64,000 nt of DNA, from positions 5,208,001 to 5,272,000 of the forward strand of contig NZ_CP063373.1 of assembly GCF_015160855.1 (NCBI RefSeq). The letters are read 5' to 3'. The stretch comes from Streptomyces ferrugineus. Lineage in GTDB: Bacteria; Actinomycetota; Actinomycetes; Streptomycetales; Streptomycetaceae. Shown here piece after piece: positions 54,500-63,596 of this stretch. The position numbers and the translations under genes were made by a program. Under the pieces are notes generated by a model. The model made no database searches. It saw only the letters and a program-made list of their open reading frames with translations, and had not been told where the DNA came from. Numbering within the stretch: position 1 is the first letter of the stretch; every line of letters starts with the position of its first letter.

Positions 54500-56835
54500 C
54501 CGACCACCCCCGCAAAGGAACAGTCGCAGCACCGGGCTCCCCCGCCTTCGCCCTGCACACCCTGGGCTGGCGCGCTTTCCAGGACCTATGCGCAGCAGTA
54601 CTCCGCGAAGTGTGGACACAGTCGGTGCGCACCTTCGCCGACTCCAACGACGGCGGACGCGACGGCGCCTTCTACGGCACCTGGCAACAACCACCGGACC
54701 CGATCGGCGTCCAGGACGTCCCCGACGGCCCATTCGTCCTGCAGTGCAAGCACACCAAGAAAGCCGACACCACCCTCGCGCCCTCGGATCTCGACGACGA
54801 GTTCACCAAAGTTCAGGCTCTGGTGGAACGGGGCCTGTGCGGTAGCTACGTCCTACTCACCAACGCGCGGGTCAGCGGCACCTCGGAAGCCACCATCCGA
54901 CGACGGCTGCTCGATGCCGGCGTCGTGTACCCGCTGGTCCTCGACGGCCAGTGGATCTGCGACACCATCGCCACCCGCCAGCGCCTACGGACGTTCGTCC
55001 CCCGCGTCTACGGACTCGGCGACCTCTCTCAGATCCTCGACGAACGCGCCTACACCCAAGCACAGGCCCTGCTCGGCTACCTGCGAGAGGAACTGGCCAC
55101 CTTCGTGGTCACCGATGCCTACCGGCGTGCCGTCCGAGCCGTGCAGGACCACGGCTTCGTCCTACTCCTCGGCGAGCCGGGCGTCGGCAAATCCGTCATC
55201 GCAGAGACCCTGGCCATGACCGCCCTCGACGCCTGGGGCTGCCTGACCGTCAAAGCGCCCGACGCCGCCGGATTCGTACGCTATTGGAACCCTCTCGAAC
55301 CGAACCAGTTTTTCTGGATCGACGACGCCTTCGGCAGTGTCCGCCACGAGCGGCACCTCACTGACAACTGGGCCCGGCACATGCGGGAAGTCATGACCGC
55401 AGTTCGCGGCGGGGCAAAAGTGGTCCTCACCTCACGTGACTACATCTACCGTGATGCCCGCCGCTACTTGAAGGAGTCCGCTTACCCTCTCCTGCACGAA
55501 CAGCAGGTCGTCGTGGACGCCGCGCAGCTCTCGCCAGAGGAGCGGCGCCAGATCCTCTACAACCACATCAAACTCGGCGACCAGCCCCGCGAGGTCCGCT
55601 CGAGCATGAAGCCCCACCTGCACGAGGCAGCCGACGCCGATCCCTTCTACCCCGAGGCCGCCCGACGCCTGGGCCTGCAAGCCTTCACCCTCCACCTCCA
55701 ACTGAACGGCCGCGGAATCGGGGACTTCATGACACGTCCCAGCGACTTCCTCCGCGAGGTCTACGACGGACTCGACCCCGACGAAAAGACCGCACTCGCC
55801 CTGACCTACCAGGCCGGCGAATACCTCTCTTCCCCCCTCGACCTCGACCTCCACACAGCCCAGCACGATGTCCTCACCCGCCTCGGAGGAACCATCGCCG
55901 GTGTCAGCCGAGCACTCCACACACTCACCGGGACCTTCCTGAGACACGGTTCCCCACCCAGCCACGACACCATCACCGGATGGTCCTTCCGACACCCCAC
56001 ACTGCAAGAAGGCTTCGCCGCCTTCCTGGCCACCGACCTCAACCTCATCCAAATCCTTCTATCCGGCCAGAACTGGCGCACGATCCTCTCCCGAATCGAC
56101 TGCGACACCGGAAACCAAGCCGGAACCCTGCTCAGAGTTCCACCCTCCCTATATCTCAGGGTGATTGAAATTCTCCGAACTGCGAACCAGGAAACGCTGA
56201 CCGACTGGCTCGGCCAGCGCCTCTGGCACGGGTTCCTCGCCAGCAGATGCTCCGACAAGTTCCTCACCCTCTACACACAGGCAGAACCCACTGCCATCGA
56301 CCGCCTGACCTGGTTCGGATCGTTCCTGAATGTCGTTGACGAGCCCCAGGTCCTCGCCAGACTGCAGCAGGCCGACCTCATCGAACCCCCGCACCATCAA
56401 CGCATCGTAGAGCGGGTTACAGAGCTCGCCGTAGAGTCACCAGATGCCGGCTGGACATGGCTCCCAGAATGGGAAGTTCTCCTCACAGAATCCGAACGAG
56501 AACAGTTGCTCAGCCACGTCAAACAACAACTCCCCTCTCGGTTCGACCAGATACTCCAGGACTGGCGGAACAACTACAACCCCGACGAAACAGATCCACA
56601 CACGTACTTCGACGAACTAGAGATAGAGCTCAACAGCTACCAGAAAGCCTTCGCAAACGATGCGGATGCGACCTCCGCCATCGAACAGGCCTTGGAAAAA
56701 ATGAACGACACCATCTGGGCCATCGATGATGAACACCTCCCACAAGACCCTCACGCGGCAACCCCTCCCGGTCACTCCGCACCCGCGGACGAACCTCACG
56801 AGCGGAGCATCTTCGACGACATCGACGACGACTAA
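54496..56835 (+). CDS. Mrr-like nuclease fused to STAND (nSTAND3-type) NTPase
   Basis: A 779-aa protein from the GTG at 54496. Residues about 20-160 form a restriction-endonuclease-like domain: SNDGGRDGAFYG (catalytic Asp 56) and FVLQCKHTKK (Q83-x-K85). The STAND ATPase follows with Walker A LLLGEPGVGKSVIAETL (226-233), Walker B QFFWIDDAFG and VVLTSRDYIYR. A helical C-terminal region of about 350 residues probably senses the trigger, and the tail is acidic. Such proteins are typical defence effectors. The unusual point is translational coupling to a HigBA-like pair. Confidence 0.8.
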   Translation: MTDHPRKGTVAAPGSPAFALHTLGWRAFQDLCAAVLREVWTQSVRTFADSNDGGRDGAFYGTWQQPPDPIGVQDVPDGPFVLQCKHTKKADTTLAPSDLDDEFTKVQALVERGLCGSYVLLTNARVSGTSEATIRRRLLDAGVVYPLVLDGQWICDTIATRQRLRTFVPRVYGLGDLSQILDERAYTQAQALLGYLREELATFVVTDAYRRAVRAVQDHGFVLLLGEPGVGKSVIAETLAMTALDAWGCLTVKAPDAAGFVRYWNPLEPNQFFWIDDAFGSVRHERHLTDNWARHMREVMTAVRGGAKVVLTSRDYIYRDARRYLKESAYPLLHEQQVVVDAAQLSPEERRQILYNHIKLGDQPREVRSSMKPHLHEAADADPFYPEAARRLGLQAFTLHLQLNGRGIGDFMTRPSDFLREVYDGLDPDEKTALALTYQAGEYLSSPLDLDLHTAQHDVLTRLGGTIAGVSRALHTLTGTFLRHGSPPSHDTITGWSFRHPTLQEGFAAFLATDLNLIQILLSGQNWRTILSRIDCDTGNQAGTLLRVPPSLYLRVIEILRTANQETLTDWLGQRLWHGFLASRCSDKFLTLYTQAEPTAIDRLTWFGSFLNVVDEPQVLARLQQADLIEPPHHQRIVERVTELAVESPDAGWTWLPEWEVLLTESEREQLLSHVKQQLPSRFDQILQDWRNNYNPDETDPHTYFDELEIELNSYQKAFANDADATSAIEQALEKMNDTIWAIDDEHLPQDPHAATPPGHSAPADEPHERSIFDDIDDD

Positions 56836-56926
56836 CGACCGCACCGCCCTCGCCAACACCACACACATGTTCACCGCGAAGAAACACCAACCCAGCCTCG
56901 CCCCGCACACCTCAACGATCGGTAAA

Positions 56927-58975
56927 ACGGACGAAGCCCACCGCTGTTCAGGCCGGATCGGGAAGCCCTGGGCGGTCGTCCACAACAACCAGAAGATCCC
57001 TTCCCTGCGCCGCCTGTACATGACGGCCACGCCCCGGCTGTGGCAGCTGGACGAGGACTCTGAGCAGGGCGCGCCGGGCGAGCTGGTGGCGAGCATGGAA
57101 GACGACCCCAACGGTCCGTTCGGCAGCAGGTGTTTCACCCTGACCTTGTCGGAGGCGATCGACAGGGGGATCTGTGCGCCGTATCAGGTGGTGTGCGTGG
57201 ACGTCACCGACACGCAGCTCCAGGCGGCCGTGCTGCTCGGTGCGGACGGGCGTTCGGCGCAGGTGCGCGGGGCCCGGCTCGCCGCGCTGCAGACGGCTCT
57301 GGTGAAGGCGGCCTCGGAGGAGGGCTTGCGCCGTACGCTCTCGTTCCACCACCAGATCCGCGAGGCTGAGGCGTTCGCGGCCGGCCTTCCCGACATCGCC
57401 GCGCAGCTGCACGACAGCGATCCGGAGCTGTACCCGGCGACGATCTGGGCGGACTGGCTGTGCGGTGAGCACAAGCCCAACCACCGGCGGCGGGTTCTGA
57501 TGGAGTTCGCCGACGGGATCGCCACGGACGGAACGGTCGTGGAGAAGGGCTTCCTGAGCTCGGTGAAGGTGCTCGGGGAAGGGGTCGACACCCGGGAATG
57601 TGACTCTGTGTACTTCGCGGACGTGCGTGGCTCGATGCCGGACCTGGTCCAGGCCGTGGGCCGGGCGCTGCGGATGCAGCCCGGCGAGGGCAAGATGGCC
57701 AGCCTCGTGGTGCCCGTGCTTCTGGGGCCCTGGGAGACGGCGGACAACATGCTCACCAGCAGGGCGTACGGCGGGTTGGCGAAGCTCCTGGAGGCCCTGC
57801 GAGCTCATGACGCCCGCATCGTGGAGGCTCTGGCGCAGCAGCAGGCTCCGAGCCGCTACAAGCCCGTCCAGAAGGGCGAGAAGGCCAAGGCGAAGGGTGC
57901 GGGTGAGGGCGGCGCCTCGAGACCGGCGAAGGCGTTGCTGAAGTTCTCCACACCGCGTGATCCGGCGCAGCTGGCGTTGTTCATCAACCTGCGGGTCCTC
58001 GATCCGGAGCACGAGCACTGGCGGCGCGGCATCGAGGCCGCCGTCATCTACGCCCGCGAGGTGGGCGACCTGAAGGTGCCGTTCACGTACCGGGTGCCGA
58101 CGGGTGAGGAGGCTCAGGCTGAGGGGTGGCCGGCCTCGCTCGCCAATTTCCCGCTGGGGCAATGGATCGCCGACAACCGCAGGTTCTTCGCCCGCGGTTC
58201 GCTGGACGAAGAGCGTGTCGAGCAGCTGGAGCGCCTCGGCATGGTGTGGTCGCACTACGACGTCGCGTGGGAGGAAGGCCTCGCCGCGGTGCGCGGGTGG
58301 GCTGAGGAAAACGGGCACCTGCTGGCGCCGCTGGACGCCACCTTCCGGGGGGCGAAGGTGGGGATCTTTCTGAAGAACGCGCGGGCCGCCGCGCGGCGGG
58401 CTGCCGAGATCGAGCAGCGGCGTGCCGAGGGGCTCCCGGTCGGGTCGTCGGCCGGTGCGCTGTCGGATGAGCGGCGTGAGCAGCTGGAGGAGATCGACCC
58501 GTCGTGGTGCCCCACCTGGCCGGTGGAGTGGCAGCGGGCGTTCTACCTCACCCGGCTTCACCTGGAGCAAGGCGGCGAACTGCCCACTGAGCCGGGCACG
58601 GTGCTGGTGCAGTCCGAGGATCTGGGGCGGTGGGTGCGCGCTCAGCGTCTGGGCTGGGACAAGCTCACCGCCGTGCAGCAGTGGATGTGTGAGCAGGTCC
58701 TCGGGATCACCCCCGCGACCGAGGAAGAGAAGCCCCAGCCGCGCCGCACGCAGGCCGACAAGTGGGCCGCCAACCTGGCAGCCGCGCAGCAGTTCTACGA
58801 ACGCGAAGGCCACCTCCAGGTGCCCAGGAAGCATGTCGAGACCGTGGTCTCCGAAGAGGGAGGGGAACTGCAGTTCCGACTGGGGGCATGGATCAGCAAC
58901 CAGCGCTCGCGCGTGGCGACGCTGTCGGAGGACCGGCGCGAGCAACTGTTCGCCATTGGCATGCGCTGGTCGTAG
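56927..58975 (+). pseudogene. DEAD/DEAH helicase with HA repeats, copy 3, 5'-truncated
   Basis: Homology to copies 1 and 2 begins abruptly at the DEAH box (TDEAHRCSGRIGKPWAVVHN) and continues through MTATPRLWQL, the second RecA domain (QAVGRALRMQPGEG) and five HA repeats to LGAWISNQRSRVATLSEDRR. Motif I (Walker A) and about 140 N-terminal residues are missing. Upstream in-frame codons (from ATG 56867) have unrelated composition and no ribosome binding site. The break lies 91 bases after the STAND nuclease stop, so the defence operon appears to have replaced the helicase 5' end. Confidence 0.85.
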
Positions 58976-58994
58976 CCGCGTCGCGGTCGTCGTA

Positions 58995-59028
58995 TTTGGA
59001 GCTCGTGCCAATTGGTACGAGCTCCAAA
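58995..59028 (+). terminator. 34-bp near-perfect palindrome after helicase copy 3
   Basis: TTTGGAGCTCGTGCCAATT pairs with its mirror image with one G:T exception; the stem is 15 bp and the loop AATT. An A-rich run follows 12 bases later. It is probably the helicase terminator, but the symmetry and the short distance to the sigma-factor gene (153 bases) would also fit an operator. Confidence 0.6.
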
Positions 59029-59181
59029 GCTTTTGACGGCAAAAAAAATCGGTCAGGTGTGACGTTCTCAAGCCCGCCCTGCATAAGAGCGACCGAGCGC
59101 GTACAACCAGCCAGATGTCTATCTCGCGCGCGGCTAGTGATCGGGCCAGTCGAGGGGACATCGCAAACCGGGGTGGATTTT

Positions 59182-60009
59182 ATGTCTGACACAGATGTGA
59201 TCGCGGAGGCCGTGGACGGCTTCCTTGCTGACCCGCGCACGCTGCGGATCCAGCGCGATGCCGCGCTCGTCGCGGATCTTGCTCTGGGCGGCTTCGAGGG
59301 CCTGGAATACCGGGTGTTCGAGGACCGTCTGCTCCGGGACAGCATGCCGATCCTGCGTGGCATGCTCCGCTCCGGCACGTTCATCACGCTCTCCGTGCAG
59401 AGGTACGAGACGCTGAACATCCCCTTCTTCGTGAGCAGCGAGAACCGGCAGCTCCTGCACAGCAGCGACGCCGAGCGGGACGACATCATCGTCGACGTCC
59501 TGATGCACGCGCGGAAGACGTTCCGCACGAGGGCTCTCCTCAACGGCGGCTGGAATCCCAACTTCAGGGGTCCTAAGGGCGCCTGCTGCCTGATGAGCTA
59601 CTTCATCGGCAGGTGCATGTGGGACTTCCGCCGTGTTTACCTGCGCTGGGTCAAGGAGCGGGAGCGCATCGCGCAGGTGGAGGCCGCCCTGCTCGACCCG
59701 GAGGCGTTCTTCCGTCTGCTGACGGCTCTGCCCCACCACGGTGAGCCCGAGACGATCCTGTTTTCTGGGGCCTTCATGGAGCTGCTGGACGCCCAGCCAG
59801 CCGAGACCCGGGCCGTCGTACGTCTGACATGCGAGGGGTACGCGGACGGGGAGATCGCCGACCGGCTCAAGTCGACGCCCGGCGCCGTCCGCACCCGCCG
59901 GTACCGCTTCAAGAAGGTCCTCTATCAGGCCGCCAGCGAGCGGAAGATCTGGATCCCTGCGCAGTTGCACATCAACGGCGTCCGCGAGCAGCAGCGGAGT
60001 GCCGTATGA
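59182..60009 (+). CDS. ECF-like RNA polymerase sigma factor
   Basis: A 275-aa protein from the ATG at 59182 (GGGGTGG upstream). Residues about 105-160 look like a diverged sigma region 2 (ALLNGGWNPNFRGPKGACCL, YFIGRCMWDFRRVYLRW). Residues about 205-255 form region 4, with the helix-turn-helix RAVVRLTCEGYADGEIADRL followed by STPGAVRTRRYRFKK. Such sigma-like proteins are common in Streptomyces and their promoters are unknown. The stop overlaps or abuts the following small membrane protein (ATG 60006), suggesting an operon. Confidence 0.8.
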   Translation: MSDTDVIAEAVDGFLADPRTLRIQRDAALVADLALGGFEGLEYRVFEDRLLRDSMPILRGMLRSGTFITLSVQRYETLNIPFFVSSENRQLLHSSDAERDDIIVDVLMHARKTFRTRALLNGGWNPNFRGPKGACCLMSYFIGRCMWDFRRVYLRWVKERERIAQVEAALLDPEAFFRLLTALPHHGEPETILFSGAFMELLDAQPAETRAVVRLTCEGYADGEIADRLKSTPGAVRTRRYRFKKVLYQAASERKIWIPAQLHINGVREQQRSAV

Positions 60010-60164
60010 GCATGCACGACCTCCTGTTCCTGTACCTCACGCTGGCCGTGCTCGGCATGGCGGCCGCCTTGGTGGGTGTGATCGGCCTCGGAGTCGCCCG
60101 GTGGGCCGGCTCCCCCTCCCCGACGACCTCGTCCGCGGGGCCATCGTCTGCGCCGGGACCCTGA
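60006..60164 (+). CDS. small membrane protein, possibly frameshifted
   Basis: A 52-aa ORF overlapping the sigma-factor stop. It has one transmembrane helix (LLFLYLTLAVLGMAAALVGVIGLGVARW). After GSPSP it changes to Ser/Thr/Pro residues and ends. The adjacent frame from about 60104 reads LPDDLVRGAIVCAGTLTIGI then AVLGVLVTAIR to a stop at 60211, a convincing second helix. A one-base slip in the C-run CTCCCCCTCCCCG (60109-60121) would give a 68-aa two-helix protein. Confidence 0.5.
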   Translation: MSMHDLLFLYLTLAVLGMAAALVGVIGLGVARWAGSPSPTTSSAGPSSAPGP

Positions 60165-60262
60165 CCATCGGCATCGCGGTGCTCGGAGTACTCGTCACAG
60201 CCATCCGATAACCGTCTACGTCGCACGTCACAAACGCGCTCCTGCGCCCCATTACCCATGTA

Positions 60263-60304
60263 CGCCGTGGAGGCCCCGACCGACTGGTCGGGGCCTCCAC
60301 GGCG
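60263..60304 (+). terminator. very strong hairpin after the sigma-factor operon
   Basis: A stem of 19 bp beginning CGCCGTGGAGGCCCCGACC, with its exact complement and a 4-base loop. No T-run follows. It lies 52 bases after the longer reading of the small membrane gene and probably terminates the sigma operon. The remaining bases from 60305 to 60456 show no gene. Confidence 0.75.
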
Positions 60305-60456
60305 TCTCCCGAGCTTCTTCTCCCCTGGGCCCTGTCCGTGGCCCCGCCCGGTGCCCAAGGGACGAGGACACCGGCGTTCATGAGCCCGCGACGCAAGCAG
60401 CAGTCGCAGGCCACAGCCACCCGCCCCGACAACACCACTACTGAGAGGTGCTGCTG

Positions 60457-60951
60457 ATGAGCACTCACCAAATGCCCGAGGGAACGAATTCCCACACCGC
60501 CGATACGCTGGACACGCCACCCTGGGCCAGAGCCGAGGCTCCACAGGGACGCTCTCAGGCAGAGAGCCGCAGGGCCGCCGACCGCGCGGCGCACACCCCC
60601 GCGGACGACACCACGCAGGTGTCCGCGTTCCCTGCTCTCCCCGCCCAGAGGAGCCCCACCATGAACCGGGACATCGATCCCGCGCTGCCCGTTCAGCCCT
60701 CCCCCGGCCACCAGGCCGCCGTACCCGCACGCCCGAACCGGTCGCGCCGCCTCGCCCGGCGTCCACGCATCATCGCCGCCCGCATCCGGGCCATCGCCTG
60801 GAAGCTGGTGAAGCTGTCCGGCGAGGAGTTCGTCAAGGGCTTCGCCAACAAGGCCGGCGCCGTCACCGCGCTCGTCCTGGGCGTGATCGCCGTCGCCTAC
60901 GCGCTGGGCGTGGACCCGGCCGATGCCATACATCGCATGCTCGGCATGTAA
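60457..60951 (+). CDS. small protein with C-terminal membrane helix
   Basis: A 164-aa ORF from the ATG at 60457 (GAGAGGTG upstream). A second start at 60661 (MNRDIDPALPV) has AGAGGAG 7 bases upstream and would give 96 aa. The first 68 residues are low-complexity and hydrophilic. The common part has a basic helix (RSRRLARRPRIIAARIRAIAW), then ELVKGFANKAG-like residues and one helix (AVTALVLGVIAVAYALGV). I do not recognise it. It is flanked by two strong hairpins and so forms its own transcription unit. Confidence 0.55.
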   Translation: MSTHQMPEGTNSHTADTLDTPPWARAEAPQGRSQAESRRAADRAAHTPADDTTQVSAFPALPAQRSPTMNRDIDPALPVQPSPGHQAAVPARPNRSRRLARRPRIIAARIRAIAWKLVKLSGEEFVKGFANKAGAVTALVLGVIAVAYALGVDPADAIHRMLGM

Positions 60952-60953
60952 CT

Positions 60954-60999
60954 GCCGTCGTGCCCGGAACCCGGTCGGCCGGGTTCCGGGCACGACGGC
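60954..60999 (+). terminator. very strong hairpin after the small membrane-protein gene
   Basis: A perfect stem of about 20 bp starting GCCGTCGTGCCCGGAACCCG with loop TCGG, three bases after the stop codon. It is similar in style to the hairpin at 60263 but unrelated in sequence. Confidence 0.8.
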
Positions 61000-61098
61000 G
61001 ACACGCCACTCCGCTGTGGTTGTCCGCGGCTCTTGGGACGCCCGGCCAAGGACATCTCCACATGGAGGGGCGCGACCTTGGCAGTGGGAGAGTCCTTC

Positions 61099-61650
61099 TC
61101 AGAAGGGAGGTTCGTCGCTGTAGCCACCTGGTTGGGCGGGGGTCTTGGCGGGGGAGCCGGTAGCCCATGGGTCGTCTGCCGGGGGCGATGAAGAACTACC
61201 CCACCCGCCGGAAGCCTGCCGGGCTGGGGGCACCGGCGCCGACGCGGCGGGTGGAGTTGCCGGTGCTTCATCCGGCTCGAGGCCGTCAATGTCGTCGTTC
61301 CACAGTCGCCGCAGATGTTCGCGGCAAGTCGTCGGATCGTTCTCGTCCCAGCGGTTATCGTCCGGCTCCGGCCAGCGGCGGCCGTCGGGATCCCGATCTT
61401 GCAGCTGGCACAGAGCAAGCAAGAGGGCATCGACGACCCCCCATTGGCTGGTCGTTGTCCCGGTAAGCAGGCGCCGAATGGTTTCCCTACTCACCTTGTG
61501 AGGGTTGGACTCGGTGCCGGTGAGCGCCGCGATCTTCGGAAGCGGAGGACGCGCTGCCAGCCGGTAGTGCACATAGAGCTCGGCGACGAGGTCACGCTTG
61601 GGACCGGGCGGCAGCACATCTTTACCGGGCATTCGAAGCATTCGCGGCAT
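61099..61650 (-). CDS. putative DNA-binding regulator with Pro-rich tail
   Basis: A 183-aa protein from the ATG at 61650; ATGs at 61641 and 61632 are alternatives and none has a clear ribosome binding site. The N-terminal region (KRDLVAELYVHYRLAARPPL, PKIAALTGT, HKVSRETIRRLLTGTTTSQW) looks like an Xre-type helix-turn-helix adapted as in small Streptomyces regulators. The C-terminal about 70 residues are Pro/Ser/Gly-rich and acidic. It may regulate the divergent small gene at 62016 through the inverted repeat at 61725. Confidence 0.6.
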   Translation of the reverse strand: MPRMLRMPGKDVLPPGPKRDLVAELYVHYRLAARPPLPKIAALTGTESNPHKVSRETIRRLLTGTTTSQWGVVDALLLALCQLQDRDPDGRRWPEPDDNRWDENDPTTCREHLRRLWNDDIDGLEPDEAPATPPAASAPVPPARQASGGWGSSSSPPADDPWATGSPAKTPAQPGGYSDEPPF

Positions 61651-62015
61651 CCGACAACTCTGCCACGAACAAACCCAGTTAGACACAGGAAAGCTCAGTC
61701 TCACCCGGCATCACGCCACACAAGAGCCCATGTGATCCCATATGGGCTCACTCAGACCGATCTTGGCCTCACCTGAACCCACATCAGCTGGCCTTAGACC
61801 ATCTACAGCCCGCAGAAACACGTTTGAACAACCCGCTGTTTTTGCTGGTCAGAGGCCATTTCAAGGTGCTTTTGTTGTCGCAGTTCACCCCCGGGATTCG
61901 GGATGCGTCTCAAGGAGTGGACACGGCGCGGCTGTCACCGGAAACGGCGACGGCCCCCTGGTGCGCAGGGAGCCGTCTGCAGAAGACCGAACATCCCCCA
62001 GCGAAGGAGAAGCTC
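61651..62015. promoter_or_regulatory. 365-bp divergent region with inverted repeat
   Basis: The inverted repeat GAGCCCAT ... ATGGGCTC (61725-61750, with an internal second CCCAT) lies about 75 bases upstream of the regulator start. The interval is AT-richer than its surroundings and has no ORF with coding character. It probably holds the promoters of both the regulator and the small gene at 62016. Confidence 0.4.
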
Positions 62016-62216
62016 ATGTCCAAGCCCGAGCGTAAGGGCAACAGCCCGGACCCGGAACCCCTCCCGACGCCGGATGGCGAGTCATCGGCGACCCGGTGGG
62101 CCAGGCGCGCCCGTCGGCTCCGCAACGAGGCCGGCCTGCATCTGCTCCGTGGGGCCGCAACGGCGTTCGGCGGCGCCGTCGTCGCGTACGGCGGCCTCTG
62201 GATCCAGTCGCGCTGA
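62016..62216 (+). CDS. small membrane-anchored protein
   Basis: A 66-aa protein from the ATG at 62016 with AAGGAG 6-7 bases upstream. A hydrophilic, Pro-rich N-terminus is followed by a basic helix (TRWARRARRLRNEAG) and one C-terminal membrane helix (LRGAATAFGGAVVAYGGLWI). It resembles the small proteins at 60006 and 60457 in style, but no family is recognised. Confidence 0.6.
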   Translation: MSKPERKGNSPDPEPLPTPDGESSATRWARRARRLRNEAGLHLLRGAATAFGGAVVAYGGLWIQSR

Positions 62217-62401
62217 CCGCGGGCAGGGAGAAACGGAGCGTGGCCGACGCCGGTCGGGCGGTTAGTCCCGCCCGGCGTCGCGCGCAAGCAAGACCAGCCG
62301 CCCCTGATGTGGCGACAGCCCTGGGAACTCCCAGGAGGCACGGCGGGCCCCTGTGCGTGAGAAGATCCTCCGCCAAGATTCACTCGCCCTGAAGGACCCC
62401 C

Positions 62402-63508
62402 ATGCATGAGCAATCTCTCGATGCTGCGTCGAGTCATGAACTTGAGGAGATACCGCAGTCAGTGGATCAGCGCTTGGTCGAACATAATGGTTCCTACTAC
62501 CAGGTGCGCTAGGCAGAGCTCGCGGGTGATGTGCACTTTCCACCCGTCCAGAACGGTCTGGACTACTTGGTCAGCGTGGCAGAGCACCTAGAGGGTGGAA
62601 GCGAACCGAGTGCAAGAGCCATGAAGTACGCCGTGCTGCACCTGGCTGCGGGCGCCGAAGTGCTTCTGAAGGCGCGTCTGCAGATGGTGCACTGGAGCCT
62701 GGTGTTCGCCAACCCTGGGGACGCTACGCGAGAAGCGCTTGAGAACGGAACACTGACCAGTTGTTCTCCTGACGAGACGCGTAAGCGGCTCACCAACATG
62801 GCGGGTATCAAGTTCAGCCAACGTGAAAAGGATGCCCTCTCCGACCTGGCCAAACGCCGCAACGCTCTGCAGCACTATGGCTTGGTTGGCGAGAACGCCA
62901 AAGCTGGCAAAGTGGAAAGCACCACTGCCCAAGTGCTGAACTTCCTCATCAGTTTCGTCAGTGAGCACATTCTGGAGCGCATCACGGATGAAGAGGAACG
63001 GCACCACGCGGAGATCGACATGGAGCGGATCCGCGGAGGAGTCCGTGCGATCCAGGGCTATGTAGCAGAGCGTATGAAGGACCTCGCTCCGGTGCTGGGC
63101 CCCGTCAGAGCGCGTACCCTCCAGTGCCCGCAGTGCCGGGAGTTCGCCCTTACTCCGACAATGATCAAAGGTGTGCCCGAATGGTGCCAGTCGGACGCCG
63201 GCCTCTCCCCCATGTACTGCCACCTCTGTGTCGAAGGCTATGGCGCTCTGGGCCTGGCGCTGGGCTACGCCGTCCGCGTTCTCGACCGCGCCGCACCTGA
63301 CGCCTCGTACGACGGTGACGCCCCGAACCGGTGTCCCGTCTGCAAGATGAGCAGCCTGGTGCGAGGGGCGCGGACTGCTGCAGCTCCAGAGACACCTATC
63401 GACTTCTGCTTCCGTTGCGCAGACGTGGTCGATGGGCTGCAAGAGTGCCAGCGCTGCGGCTTCATTTACACCAATGAGCTGGGACATCGGTGCCGACTCG
63501 GTAGCTGA
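62402..63508 (+). pseudogene. HEPN/zinc-ribbon protein gene with in-frame amber codon
   Basis: A coding-like frame begins at ATG 62402 (GAAGGAC upstream), reads MHEQSLDAASSHELEEIPQS then LVEHNGSYYQVR, meets TAG at 62510-62512, and continues without a shift (AELAGDVHFPPVQNGLDYL) to 63508. The second part alone (GTG 62531) encodes 325 aa: a helical domain with LAKRRNALQHYG, matching the HEPN RNase motif Rx4-6H, then three zinc-ribbon-like pairs (CPQC/CHLC, CPVC/CFRC, CQRC). Either translation starts at 62531, with a weak ribosome binding site, or this is a nonsense mutant or a readthrough gene. A defence or RNA-cleavage role is inferred from the HEPN motif only. Confidence 0.6.
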
Positions 63509-63596
63509 ATGCCCCGCGCATGAGGACATCGCCTATAGGCACCAAGCAGCAGGGGCGGGCAAGCCAGTGCCGCCAACACCGGGAGTCCGACCTTGC

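Noticed and set aside
56948..59161. 737-codon open frame on the minus strand
   Set aside because: Antisense to the truncated helicase copy 3; Arg/Leu/Pro-rich with no recognisable motif.
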